This document shows, piece after piece, positions 34,055 to 42,515 of a DNA stretch of 64,000 nucleotides. Origin of the DNA: Streptomyces sp. NBC_00271 (lineage in GTDB: Bacteria > Actinomycetota > Actinomycetes > Streptomycetales > Streptomycetaceae); NCBI RefSeq assembly GCF_036178845.1, contig NZ_CP108070.1, positions 10,168,001-10,232,000 on the forward strand, in the 5' to 3' direction. Under the pieces are notes generated by a model, which had not been told where the DNA came from, searched no databases, and was given only the letters and a program-made list of their open reading frames with translations. Both the position numbers and the translations under genes were made by a program. Every line of letters starts with the position of its first letter. Positions within the stretch are counted from its first letter, which is position 1.

Positions 34055-35161
34055 ATGTCCACCCCCACCCGCGCGGCCGTGGTCGAGTCCTCAGGCGCGC
34101 CGTTCACGCTCGCCGATGTCGAACTCGACGAGCCCGGCTCCGGCGAAGTCCTCGTCCGTATGGTGGCGACCGGCCTGTGTCACACCGACCTCGGTGTGGC
34201 GAGCGGCGGTCTGCCCTTCCCTCTGCCCGGCGTCCTCGGCCACGAGGGAGCGGGCGTCGTCGAGGCCGTCGGACCGGACGTCACCGGCGTCGCCCCCGGC
34301 GACCATGCCGTCCTGTCCTTCACCTCCTGCGGCGGCTGCCGCAACTGCCGTGACGGGCATCCCGCCTACTGCGCCACCTGGCTGCCGCTGAACCTCATCG
34401 GTGGCCGGCGCGCCGACGGCACCAGCACGATCAGCCGTGCCGGGGCCCCGCTCGGCGGGCACTTCTTCGGGCAGTCCTCCTTCGCCGAGCGGGCGCTGGT
34501 CGACGCGCGCAGCCTGGTGAAGGTCGACCCCGATGTGCCGCTGGAGTCCGTCGCTCCCCTGGGCTGCGGGGTGCAGACAGGGGTCGGTGCGGTCTGGAAC
34601 GTGCTGAAGCCCGGGCTCGGCGACACCCTCGTCGTGCTCGGCGCCGGAGCGGTCGGCCTGTCGGCGGTGATGGCCGCCGCCCTGACCCCCGTCACGAGGA
34701 TCATTGCGGTCGACCGGGTCGCCGAACGTCTCACCCTGGCCAAGGAGTTGGGTGCGACGCACACGATCGACGCGGGCGAGGCCGACCTCGGCGAGGTCGT
34801 CGCGCTGCTGACGGACGGTCACGGTGCCGACGGTGTCGTGGAGACCACCGGCAGCGTCGCCGTACTGCGCCAGGGCGCCGACGCGCTCGCCGCGCGCGGC
34901 ACCCTGGTCGTGGTGGGCGCCCCACCCTTCGGTACCGAAGTCGCCCTGGACGTCAACGGGTTGATCCCCGGCAAGCGGATCGTCGGCCTCACCCTGGGGG
35001 ACGGCGAGACCCAGACCATCATCCCCGCGCTGGTCCAGCTCGTGAAGGAGGGGCGGCTCCCGCTGCACCGCCTGATCAGCCACTATCCGTTCGCGGACAT
35101 CGAGCAGGCGGTGCGGGACATGAAGGCGGGCAAGACGATCAAGCCCGTACTGACCTTCTAG
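34055..35161 (+). CDS. zinc-dependent alcohol dehydrogenase (aryl alcohol type)
   Basis: A 368-residue medium-chain dehydrogenase. Catalytic zinc ligands are in GLCHTDL and GHEGAG, with the third Cys in PLGCGVQTG. The structural zinc site CGGCRNCRDGHPAYC is complete, and the cofactor loop is VLGAGAVGL. The subfamily resembles benzyl/aryl alcohol dehydrogenases. Second gene of the MarR-controlled operon; its product supplies the aldehyde for the upstream dehydrogenase. The 3' end is followed by near copies of its last bases. Confidence 0.92.
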   Translation: MSTPTRAAVVESSGAPFTLADVELDEPGSGEVLVRMVATGLCHTDLGVASGGLPFPLPGVLGHEGAGVVEAVGPDVTGVAPGDHAVLSFTSCGGCRNCRDGHPAYCATWLPLNLIGGRRADGTSTISRAGAPLGGHFFGQSSFAERALVDARSLVKVDPDVPLESVAPLGCGVQTGVGAVWNVLKPGLGDTLVVLGAGAVGLSAVMAAALTPVTRIIAVDRVAERLTLAKELGATHTIDAGEADLGEVVALLTDGHGADGVVETTGSVAVLRQGADALAARGTLVVVGAPPFGTEVALDVNGLIPGKRIVGLTLGDGETQTIIPALVQLVKEGRLPLHRLISHYPFADIEQAVRDMKAGKTIKPVLTF

Positions 35162-35215
35162 TCGACAACCTGTGCTGACCTTCTAGTCGGCACCCCGTAC
35201 TTGCGTTCTAGTCGA
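35151..35215. repeat. degenerate repeats at convergent gene ends
   Basis: TGACCTTCTAGTCG occurs at 35151-35164 and 35176-35189, and a third partial copy TTCTAGTCGA at 35206-35215. The first and third copies contain the stop codons of the two converging genes. The period is roughly 25-30 bp. Confidence 0.7.
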
Positions 35216-36158
35216 CCGTGAGCACGAGCTTCCCCGTGGTCCGGCCGGTGTCGCCGAGCGCGTGTGCCTCGGCGGCGTCGGCCAGCGGGAACGTCCCGGC
35301 GATCGTCGCGCGCAGCTTGCCCGCGTCGACGAGGTCCGCGACCGCCCGCATGCCCGCGTGGTCCGCCTCCACCAGCATCCGCGCCGCCCGCACACCGAGC
35401 GCCGCGGCCTCCTTGTAGAGCTCCTCCGGCCCCATCGGCAGGATCGACACCACGATCCCGCCCTCGCGCAGCACACGCAGCGAATGGAAGGTGTTCTCCC
35501 CGCCGATCGTGTCCAGGACGACGTCGACGTCCCGGACCGCCTCGGTGAAGTCGGTCTCCCGGTAGTCGATCAGCTCGTCGGCGCCGAGGCCGCGCAGGAA
35601 CTCGTGCTTGCCCGCGCTCGCCGTGCCGATCACATACGCGCCCCGCGCCTTGGCGATCTGCACGGCGACATGCCCGACGCCGCCGGCCGCGGCGTGGATC
35701 AGCACCCGCTGCCCCGGCCGCAGATCGGCCGTGTCGACCAGCGCCTGCCAGGCGGTCAGCGAGACCAGCGGCAGGGCGCCCGCCTCCGTGTGGTCGATCC
35801 CGGCCGGCTTGGGCGCGAAGGAGCGGGCGGGCGCGGTCACGTACTCGGCGTGCGAGCCGTGTCCGAACGGGTAGGGCAGCATGCCGAAGACCTCGTCGCC
35901 GGGCTCGTACAGGGTGACGCCGACCCCGACGGCCTCCACCACTCCGGAGACGTCCCAGCCCAGGACGAAGGGCGGCTGCCCCAGGAATCCGCCCGTCGCC
36001 CGGTGCTTCCAGTCGGTCGGGTTGACCCCGGCCGCCCGCACCCGCACCAGTACCTCGCTCGGCCCGGGTGCCGGCCGCTCCGTCTCCACTTCCTTGAGTA
36101 CCTCGGGCCCGCCGAGGACGTCCTGACTGATCGCGCGCATCGTGTTCGCAGTGCTCAT
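35208..36158 (-). CDS. NADP-dependent quinone oxidoreductase-like protein
   Basis: A 316-residue zinc-free medium-chain reductase: VRVRAAGVNPTDWKHR, GWDVSGVVEAVG, the cofactor motif VLIHAAAGGVGHVAVQIAKARGA, and DVVLDTIGGEN. No zinc ligands are seen, typical of NADPH:quinone oxidoreductases and enoyl reductases. ATG 36158 has no clear ribosome site and lies just after a 21-bp palindrome; ATG 36140 (MRAISQDV) is an alternative. Divergent from a GlxA-type regulator. Confidence 0.9.
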   Translation of the reverse strand: MSTANTMRAISQDVLGGPEVLKEVETERPAPGPSEVLVRVRAAGVNPTDWKHRATGGFLGQPPFVLGWDVSGVVEAVGVGVTLYEPGDEVFGMLPYPFGHGSHAEYVTAPARSFAPKPAGIDHTEAGALPLVSLTAWQALVDTADLRPGQRVLIHAAAGGVGHVAVQIAKARGAYVIGTASAGKHEFLRGLGADELIDYRETDFTEAVRDVDVVLDTIGGENTFHSLRVLREGGIVVSILPMGPEELYKEAAALGVRAARMLVEADHAGMRAVADLVDAGKLRATIAGTFPLADAAEAHALGDTGRTTGKLVLTVD

Positions 36159-36164
36159 GAACAC

Positions 36165-36185
36165 AGCGTGCCGGGCCGGCACGCT
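36165..36185. promoter_or_regulatory. 21-bp perfect palindrome
   Basis: AGCGTGCCGG-G-CCGGCACGCT, 10+1+10, ends six bases before the quinone reductase start codon. It could be an operator or a leader hairpin that blocks translation. Confidence 0.6.
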
Positions 36186-36193
36186 CCGCGAAA

Positions 36194-36207
36194 TGGCAAG
36201 ATTGCCA
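36194..36207. promoter_or_regulatory. candidate GlxA-type regulator operator
   Basis: TGGCAA-GA-TTGCCA, perfect 6+2+6, lies in the divergent gap 20 bases before the regulator start. Confidence 0.6.
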
Positions 36208-36227
36208 ACCTTCGATAAGATCGTGCC

Positions 36228-37184
36228 ATGAGCCGAGTGGAGCGTGTGGAGCGCGTGGTCGTCCTGGCACTGGACGGCGTCTACCCCTTCGAGCTGGGCA
36301 TCCCCAGCCGGATCTTCGGCGCCGCGGACGGCCGGTACGAGGTGCTGACCTGCACCGTCGACGGTCGCCCGGTGCGCTGCAACGCCGACTTCTCGGTCAC
36401 CGTCGAGCACGGCCCCGAGGCGCTGGGCACGGCGGACACGGTGGTGATCCCCGCCATGGACCCGGTCGCCGTGACCGCGGAGCTCCCCGCCGAGGTCATC
36501 GCCGCGCTCGCGCTCATCCGCCCGGGCACCCGCATCGTCTCCATCTGCACGGGCGCGTTCGTGCTGGCGGCGGCCGGTCTCCTGGACGGGCGGCGGGCGA
36601 CCACGCACTGGCAGCTGGCCGACGATTTCCGGCGCCTGTTCCCGCGGGTGTCCCTGGACGCGGACGTGCTCTTCGTGGACGACGGCACGATCCTCACCTC
36701 CGCCGGTGCCGCCTCCGGCGTCGACGTCTGTCTGCACATCCTGCGGGGCGACCACGGGAGCGAGCTGGCCAACAAGGTGGCCCGGCGCTGTGTGGTGCCG
36801 CCCTGGCGCGACGGCGGTCAGGCCCAGTACATCGAGCAGCCCGTGCCGGACATGGCGGCGACCAGCACGGCGGCGACCCGCGGGTGGGCCCTCGCCCGAC
36901 TGGGTGACCCGCTGACCCTGGCCGATCTCGCCGGACACGCCCGCATGAGCCTGCGCACCTTCGCCCGCCGCTTCAACGACGAGGTGGGGATGAGCCCCGG
37001 CCGCTGGCTCATCCAGCAGCGCGTCGTCAGGGCCCGCCATCTGCTGGAGTCCAGCGACCTCTCCGTGGACCAGATCGCCGGCGAGGTCGGCTTCGCGACG
37101 GGCGCCTCGCTCCGTCAGCACCTGCACGCGGCGATCGGCGTCTCGCCGGGGGCCTACCGGCGCACGTTCCAGGCGGCTCGCTGA
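36228..37184 (+). CDS. GlxA family transcriptional regulator (DJ-1/PfpI plus AraC)
   Basis: A 318-residue regulator. An N-terminal DJ-1/PfpI-like domain (about 1-190; TRIVSICTGAFVLAAAGLLDGRRATTHW, Cys at the nucleophile position) is joined to an AraC double helix-turn-helix (about 215-315; LTLADLAGHARMSLRTFARRFNDEVGMSPGRWLIQQRV, IAGEVGFATGASLRQHL). The DJ-1 part usually senses a small ligand rather than acting as an enzyme. Divergent from the quinone oxidoreductase gene, its likely target. Confidence 0.93.
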   Translation: MSRVERVERVVVLALDGVYPFELGIPSRIFGAADGRYEVLTCTVDGRPVRCNADFSVTVEHGPEALGTADTVVIPAMDPVAVTAELPAEVIAALALIRPGTRIVSICTGAFVLAAAGLLDGRRATTHWQLADDFRRLFPRVSLDADVLFVDDGTILTSAGAASGVDVCLHILRGDHGSELANKVARRCVVPPWRDGGQAQYIEQPVPDMAATSTAATRGWALARLGDPLTLADLAGHARMSLRTFARRFNDEVGMSPGRWLIQQRVVRARHLLESSDLSVDQIAGEVGFATGASLRQHLHAAIGVSPGAYRRTFQAAR

Positions 37185-37195
37185 GCGACGAGCGC

Positions 37196-37283
37196 TCACC
37201 GTCCCCCGTACGATCCCTCACCGTCCCCCGTACGATCCGTCACCGTCCCCCGTACGAACGATCACGGTCCCTCGTGCGTCGGA
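37196..37283. repeat. four tandem 22-bp repeats
   Basis: Units at 37196-37217, 37218-37239, 37240-37261 and 37262-37283 start with TCACCGTCCCCCGTACGA; the first three are nearly identical and the last is degenerate. Each has CGTACG at its centre. The palindrome ACGAACGTTCGT (37293-37304) follows. Confidence 0.9.
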
Positions 37284-37319
37284 GGAGGGACAACGAACGT
37301 TCGTCGAACAGGGGGCGGG

Positions 37320-38174
37320 ATGCGCAGAGGGATCATGGCGGCGGTGGCGCTGGCGGGACTGGCGGCGGTGGGGTGCGACGACCACGGGGTGCGCGAGGAT
37401 CTCGTCGTCACCGGTACGCCCCCGGCAACGCCGTACGCGGGGCGGCTGGACCTGCCGTTCAGGGAGAGCGCGGACGGCAGCGCCCGAGAATTCGAGGAGA
37501 GCTCGGGCGCGGCCGGCCGGGCGTTGGAGTGCGACGGCCCGATCTACTCGGGCGGTGGGGGCGACGGGTGGGCCGAGCGTGACGGCGGCTCGACGCCGGA
37601 GGAGGGCCTGAACGCGTACTTCGACATGGACCAGCCCGAACTGCCCGATCACGGCTACCGGGTGGAGCGCAGGGCGGCGGGCCGCGTCCTGTTCTCGTAC
37701 GACGTCGACGGCAGGACCAAGATCGCCGTTGTCGTCGCCAAGGACCAGCCGAACCGCCCCGGTTGGGGCCCGGAGACGAACGCCTCCTGCGACCCGGCCG
37801 AACTCCCCGCGAGTTTTACGGACAACAGGTTCGAGATCTGGACCGACCGGGACGGCCGTCGCCTGCCCACCACGACGGTGAGCAGCTCGACGGGGCCGGA
37901 GCACTGCGACTGGGAGAGCGTCCACTTCCTTGCGTTGGGCGGGCGCGAGGACGTCAGGCAATACGCCCGTGATCCCCGCGGGGTGCTCGGGAGCGAGCTG
38001 CTCACCGCGGCGTACAAGGGGGACGTCCGTATGCCCGCGGTCGCGCACGACACCGGATACCGCTTCCACGACTGGGCGCTCTGGCTGACGGACGACAAGG
38101 CCACGGCGTACGTACGCACGAACCACGGGGTGGAGGCATGGCCCGCCACGAAGGAGCGGGTGGCCTGCAAATGA
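37320..38174 (+). CDS. lipoprotein, unknown function
   Basis: A 284-residue lipoprotein (MRRGIMAAVALAGLAAVGCD, lipobox AAVGC). The mature part is hydrophilic, with Cys in ALECDGP, ASCDPAE, EHCDWES and the last residues VACK. No family is recognised, although the layout is common among Streptomyces exported proteins. A tandem repeat array and a 12-bp palindrome upstream hint at tight regulation. Its stop lies five bases from the convergent TetR stop. Confidence 0.8.
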   Translation: MRRGIMAAVALAGLAAVGCDDHGVREDLVVTGTPPATPYAGRLDLPFRESADGSAREFEESSGAAGRALECDGPIYSGGGGDGWAERDGGSTPEEGLNAYFDMDQPELPDHGYRVERRAAGRVLFSYDVDGRTKIAVVVAKDQPNRPGWGPETNASCDPAELPASFTDNRFEIWTDRDGRRLPTTTVSSSTGPEHCDWESVHFLALGGREDVRQYARDPRGVLGSELLTAAYKGDVRMPAVAHDTGYRFHDWALWLTDDKATAYVRTNHGVEAWPATKERVACK

Positions 38175-38178
38175 GACT

Positions 38179-38733
38179 TCAGCGGCTCATGTGCAGGGCG
38201 ACCAGCAACTGCCAGACCTGGTCGGCGACTTCCTCCGGGGTGCCCTCAAGCAGTCCGTGCAGCCAGTCGGCGAGCACCCCCGCGAACGTGGCGGCGACCG
38301 CGGAGGCCACCAGCGGGGCGTCCGGGGCGCCCGCGAGGGTGCGCTCGGCCAGGCTGCGGGCGCGCAGGTCGCGATGGAGGACGTGCCCGAGCGGGCCGCC
38401 CCCGCCCGGGCTGAGCAGCGCGCGGTAGAGGCCGGCGTGCGGGGCGAGGTCGGCGAAGAACGCGAGCAGGGCGGGTGGCGCGGACACCGGGTCGGGCCGC
38501 CCGCGCCACGCGTGCAGCGCCTCCACGGCCTCCCGTACGACATCGGCGCAGGCGTCGACGGCCAGTGCCTCCAGGTCGGCGTAGTGCACGTAGAAGGTGG
38601 CCCGGCCGACCCCGGCCCGCCGCACCAGCGTGGCGACGCCGACCTCCTCCAGCGGGTGCTCGGCGCACTCCGCGAGGAGCGCCCGGCGCAGCTTCTCGCG
38701 GGTGCGGGCGGCCCGCGGGTCCTCGGGCGTCAC
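38179..38733 (-). CDS. TetR family transcriptional regulator
   Basis: A 184-residue TetR protein: TREKLRRALLAECAEHPLEEVGVATLVRRAGVGRATFYVHYADLEAL is the helix-turn-helix, and the C-terminal ligand domain follows. GTG 38733 overlaps the DUF1304 stop by four bases, so regulator and membrane protein are co-translated. The promoter upstream of DUF1304 has three TGGAC/GTCCA dyads, likely the autoregulatory operators. Confidence 0.9.
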   Translation of the reverse strand: MTPEDPRAARTREKLRRALLAECAEHPLEEVGVATLVRRAGVGRATFYVHYADLEALAVDACADVVREAVEALHAWRGRPDPVSAPPALLAFFADLAPHAGLYRALLSPGGGGPLGHVLHRDLRARSLAERTLAGAPDAPLVASAVAATFAGVLADWLHGLLEGTPEEVADQVWQLLVALHMSR

Positions 38734-39092
38734 CGCGCGAGCAGGACGGCGGCCAGGGCGAGCGCGCCGGGCAGGGCCTGCGCGAAGAGGATGCGGCGGT
38801 TGGCGGTGAGCGCCCCGTACACCCCTGCGACCACGACGCACACCAGGAAGAAGACCTGGACGCGGAACCCGGTCGGATCGGCGGCGATCAGCCCCCACAC
38901 CAGGCCCGCCGCGAGAAATCCGTTGTAGAGCCCCTGGTTGGCGGCCATCGGCGCGGTCGCCCGGGCCATCTCCGGGTCGAAGCCGTGCAGGCCGCGCCCC
39001 GGCTTCTTCTCCCACAGGAACATCTCCATCACGAGTATGTACGCGTGCAGCGCGGCCACCAGGCCCACCAGCACGTTCGCGACCGTCTCCAT
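38730..39092 (-). CDS. DUF1304 family membrane protein
   Basis: A 120-residue protein with four membrane helices (VLVGLVAALHAYILVMEMFLW, NGFLAAGLVWGLIA, VFFLVCVVVAGVYGAL, ALALAAVLLA). NQGLYNGFLAAGL is the DUF1304 signature. Members are often next to TetR regulators and called epimerase-like or YqjF-like, but function is unknown. ATG 39092 has GGGAG upstream. Confidence 0.9.
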   Translation of the reverse strand: METVANVLVGLVAALHAYILVMEMFLWEKKPGRGLHGFDPEMARATAPMAANQGLYNGFLAAGLVWGLIAADPTGFRVQVFFLVCVVVAGVYGALTANRRILFAQALPGALALAAVLLAR

Positions 39093-39127
39093 CGTCAGCA
39101 AGCTCCCTCGTACACGGTTGTCCACGG

Positions 39128-39184
39128 TGTCCCTGGACAGATGTTTCCTGGACAGGTGTCCACTATAGCTGGACGACCGTCCAG
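39128..39184. promoter_or_regulatory. TetR operator cluster
   Basis: Three dyads share TGGAC/GTCCA half sites: TGTCC-CT-GGACA (39128-39139), TGGACA-GG-TGTCCA (39149-39162) and CTGGACG-AC-CGTCCAG (39169-39184). The minus-strand -10 TATAGT lies between the last two. Confidence 0.75.
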
Positions 39185-39267
39185 GAAGTCACGGGGCGCT
39201 TCAGGTTGCCCCGCGCGCCCCCTGGGGTAGCGATCACGCGTTTTCCGTTGCTGGAGGGGGAGTTGAA

Positions 39268-40860
39268 GTGTCGGGCAGCCTCGCGCCGGGTGGTTGGAGC
39301 GGGAGTGAGCGGGGCATGTGGGCCGCGTTCCGCAGGGGGGAGTGGTACGCGGACGGGGGCGAGGTCCGGGCGTCGGTGGTGCGCCGTCTGCTGCTCGCGC
39401 CGCCGCCCGCCGAACCGGGCCACCTGCCGAGGCTCAGGCTCAGGGACGTACGGATCACCGGGCGCCTCGACCTGGCCGAGGCGGTCGTCGCGGGGACGCT
39501 ACGGCTGCGCTCCTGCCGCTTCGAGCAGGTCCCCTGCCTCGACGGCGCCTCCGTGGGGGCGCTGGAACTGCGCGACTGCGAGCTGCCCGGGCTCTCCGCG
39601 GTCGGCGTCACGATCGGCCGTCAGTGCGAGCTCACCCGGTGCCGGGTGGAAGGTCCCATCGATCTCTACGGCGCCTCGATCGGCGGCACCCTGCACCTGG
39701 AGGACAGCAGGCTCACGGGGCACGGCGAGCGCCGCGGCGAAGGCGCGCTGCAACTGCTGTGCGCCACCGTCGGAGGAGACATCCAGGCGGGCTCGGGCCT
39801 GCGCGTCGACGGCTGCACCGATCTGCGGGACACCTCCGTGCGGGGCAGTGTCGTGCTCAAGCGCGCCGAGCTGCGCAACCCGTCCGGGATGGCGCTGAAG
39901 GCCAACCGGCTGCACATAGGGGGCGACCTGAACTGCCGCGGCGGCCTCGTCGCCGAGGGCACGGTCGATCTGTGCGACGCCCGGGTCGGCGGCGGCGCGC
40001 TGTTCGAGGACGCCTCGCTGACCGCGGAGCACGGGCCCGCGCTGCGCGCCCACGGCATAGACGTGGGCGCCGAGTTCAACCTCTGCGACGGTTTCACCGC
40101 GCGGGGCCGGCTCTCCATGAGCAGCGTCACCGTACGCAGCCGATTTTGCTTCAAGGACGGGCTCATCGACGCCCCCGTCGGACAGCCCGCCCTCCTCAGC
40201 CGCCGCTCCACCGCCTCCGAACTCGACATGCGCTTCCGCGCACCCGTAGGCGGCACCGTCGACCTCAGCCACACCCGCGTCACCGTCCTGAGCGGCACCC
40301 CGGACAGCTGGCCCACGGCGCTGCGCATGGAGGGCGTGGTCTACGACAGCCTGCTGCCCCAACTCCCCGCCGCGCAACGGCTTCCCCTGCTCGCCCGCGA
40401 CCCCGAGGGCTTCACCCCACAGCCCTATGAGCAGTTGGCCGCCGCCTACCGTCAGCACGGGCACGACGGCGACGCCCGTACGGTCCTGCTCGCCAAGCAG
40501 CGGCGGCTGCGCACCACCCTGCCGTGGCCGGGGCGGGTGTGGAGCGGCCTCCAGGACATCACCGTCGGCTACGGCTATCTGCCGATGCGCGCCGTGTGGT
40601 GGCTGTGCGCGATCATGCTCAGCGGGATCCTGCTGTTCACCCGCTGGCCCCCGCAGGCCGTCGACCCGGGCAAGCCGCCCCGCTTCCAGGCCGCCATCTA
40701 CACCTTCGACCTGGTCCTGCCGCTCGTCGACTTCGGGCAGGAGCAGGCGTTCAGCCCACGCGGCGGCCTCCAGTGGGCGGCCGCGGTCCTGATCTGCCTC
40801 GGCTGGCTGCTCGCGACGACGGCCGCCGCGGGCGCCAACCGCACACTCCGCAGGGCGTGA
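39268..40860 (+). CDS. beta-helix repeat protein with C-terminal membrane helices
   Basis: A 530-residue protein, GTG start behind GGGGGAG. Residues about 50-330 form short repeats (LRLRDVRITGRLDLAEAVV, GALELRDCELPG, IDLYGASIGGTLHLEDSRL, GGDLNCRGGLV) like pentapeptide or right-handed beta-helix coils. A linker with PQPYEQLAAAYRQHGHDGDARTVLLAKQRR follows, then three membrane segments (WLCAIMLSGILLFT, FDLVLPLVDF, AAVLICLGWLLATT). Homologues are often labelled membrane-associated oxidoreductase, but I see no redox motif. Role unknown. Confidence 0.8.
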   Translation: MSGSLAPGGWSGSERGMWAAFRRGEWYADGGEVRASVVRRLLLAPPPAEPGHLPRLRLRDVRITGRLDLAEAVVAGTLRLRSCRFEQVPCLDGASVGALELRDCELPGLSAVGVTIGRQCELTRCRVEGPIDLYGASIGGTLHLEDSRLTGHGERRGEGALQLLCATVGGDIQAGSGLRVDGCTDLRDTSVRGSVVLKRAELRNPSGMALKANRLHIGGDLNCRGGLVAEGTVDLCDARVGGGALFEDASLTAEHGPALRAHGIDVGAEFNLCDGFTARGRLSMSSVTVRSRFCFKDGLIDAPVGQPALLSRRSTASELDMRFRAPVGGTVDLSHTRVTVLSGTPDSWPTALRMEGVVYDSLLPQLPAAQRLPLLARDPEGFTPQPYEQLAAAYRQHGHDGDARTVLLAKQRRLRTTLPWPGRVWSGLQDITVGYGYLPMRAVWWLCAIMLSGILLFTRWPPQAVDPGKPPRFQAAIYTFDLVLPLVDFGQEQAFSPRGGLQWAAAVLICLGWLLATTAAAGANRTLRRA

Positions 40861-40863
40861 CCG

Positions 40864-42168
40864 TCACCGAGCCCTGGAGGCCCGCCGCAGCGTCAGCGCC
40901 CGCAGTGCTAGCTGCATCTCGAACTGGGCCGTCGGATCGTGGAGCCGCTCGCCGAACAACTCGTCGAGCTGCCGCATCCGATAGCGCACCGTCTGCGGGT
41001 GCACGGCGAGCCGCGCCGCCACCTCACTCGCGTTGTGGCCGCTCTGCAGCCACGTCAGCAGCGTCTCGGCGAGCCGCTCCCGCTGCGGCGAGCGCATCCG
41101 CTCCAGCGGGCTCAGCCGGCGTTCGGCCATCGCGTCCACCAACGCCTCGTCCCGGAAGAGCAGGAGCGTGGCCAAGTGCTCCTGGCAGCGCACCATCTCC
41201 GTATCGGGCAGGATGCCCCGCCGCACCAGCTCCAGCGCCTCGGCCGCCCAGCGCAGCGACCGGGCGCCCTCGTGCAGCGCCACGGTGGGCCCCATCGCCG
41301 TACGTAACCCGTGCAGCGCCCCGGAGACCGCCCGCGCCCGCCCCGGCCCCTCCGGATCGGGGACGACGAGGACGGCCGGCTGGACGTCGAACCGGGCGAG
41401 GAACTCCGGCGGCACGATGGGCCGGGCCGCCGCCGCGGGCCGCGGCCCGCGGTCGATCGCGACCACCGCCAGCGCCCTCGGCACCGGCCACCCCGCGGTG
41501 TGCGCGAGCTCGCTGATCGCCTCGGCCGACGCCGGCGGATCGGCGGTGAGCAGATCGAGGAGCCGGGCCCGCCGCTGCTGCAACTCGCCCGCCCGGTGCA
41601 GCCGCGCCTCCGTGTAGCCCGAGGTCGTCGCGGCCGCCATCTCGTCCAGATGAAGGAACAGCGCCTCGCCGAACGCGGCCAGCACATTGCGGGGCAGCAG
41701 TTCGGCGTCGACCAGCGCGTTGATCCGACGCCACGTCACCCGCGCGCCGAGCCGCAGCGCCGACTGGAACGAGTCGAGACTGCGCCCCTCGTCCGCCTCG
41801 CCCCGCCCGATGCGCCGGTAGGTCTCCTTCACCGGCTCCCAGTCGGTGTCCGGCTGCGCCATCCGCTCCAGGAACCCCTGCAGGGCGTGCTCGACACCCC
41901 GCTGCACGACCTGCATGTACGTGTCGTCCGTCGGGCGCGCGTACTCCGGGATCTCGGTCTTGATCGCCCGTACGACCTCTTCCCTGATGTCGGTGAAGAA
42001 CGGCCGGAGATGGTGGTGCAGCCCCGAAGGGATCGCCTTGAAAGGGCCGTTGGGTTCGTCGCCCGTCTCCTGGGCGGCCACCGCGTCCGTCGCGTCCGCC
42101 GCGGAGTCGGTCGCCTCGACCGCTCCGCGGCCCGCGTCCTCGCTCTTCGAGGTGTGGAATCCGGTCAT
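40864..42168 (-). CDS. PucR family transcriptional regulator
   Basis: A 434-residue protein with the PucR C-terminal helix-turn-helix (LAETLLTWLQSGHNASEVAARLAVHPQTVRYRMRQLDELFG) and a GGDEF-like central region typical of CdaR/PucR proteins. The N-terminal helical domain (about 50-200) is the sensory part. ATG 42168 has GGGAG upstream. Divergent from the fatty acyl-AMP ligase, with TGTCA-type dyads between them; it probably controls that gene. Confidence 0.9.
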   Translation of the reverse strand: MTGFHTSKSEDAGRGAVEATDSAADATDAVAAQETGDEPNGPFKAIPSGLHHHLRPFFTDIREEVVRAIKTEIPEYARPTDDTYMQVVQRGVEHALQGFLERMAQPDTDWEPVKETYRRIGRGEADEGRSLDSFQSALRLGARVTWRRINALVDAELLPRNVLAAFGEALFLHLDEMAAATTSGYTEARLHRAGELQQRRARLLDLLTADPPASAEAISELAHTAGWPVPRALAVVAIDRGPRPAAAARPIVPPEFLARFDVQPAVLVVPDPEGPGRARAVSGALHGLRTAMGPTVALHEGARSLRWAAEALELVRRGILPDTEMVRCQEHLATLLLFRDEALVDAMAERRLSPLERMRSPQRERLAETLLTWLQSGHNASEVAARLAVHPQTVRYRMRQLDELFGERLHDPTAQFEMQLALRALTLRRASRAR

Positions 42169-42269
42169 CGGTGTGGCTCCCTTCTGCGGGCGCGGTCGGG
42201 GGCTCGGAGACGATACCGGCAAGTAAGGAGCTGCGCCCCGTCAACGGCGGACAGACGCGGGTGTGTGGA

Positions 42270-42286
42270 TTGTCACTGGGTGACAA
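42270..42286. promoter_or_regulatory. dyad TTGTCAC-N3-GTGACAA
   Basis: Perfect 7+3+7 inverted repeat in the PucR/ligase gap. It shares half site TGTCA with a second dyad about 100 bases away. Confidence 0.65.
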
Positions 42287-42366
42287 CGGGGACCCGACGA
42301 CACGGACAGCCGACGGCCCGGAGCCCCCGTCGTTCGGCCCCGGGCGCCGAATCGAGGCCCGGTCTT

Positions 42367-42382
42367 TGTCAGCCGACTGACA
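42367..42382. promoter_or_regulatory. dyad TGTCAG-N4-CTGACA
   Basis: Perfect 6+4+6 inverted repeat. A weaker TGAC-N5-GTCA follows around 42392. These are likely PucR sites near the ligase promoter. Confidence 0.6.
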
Positions 42383-42515
42383 GAAGCCGGGTGACGAACT
42401 GTCAACACGTCGTCTAACCCGACCGGCACCCCTCGACGGACGCTGGGCCCGTCCCCCTTGCTCGCCCACCCCGCCGGGCAACAGCCCCACCACCCCCATG
42501 AGTTGGAGCCACCCC

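Noticed and set aside
37196..37283. CRISPR array
   Set aside because: Units are contiguous at 22 bp with no spacers and no cas genes nearby.
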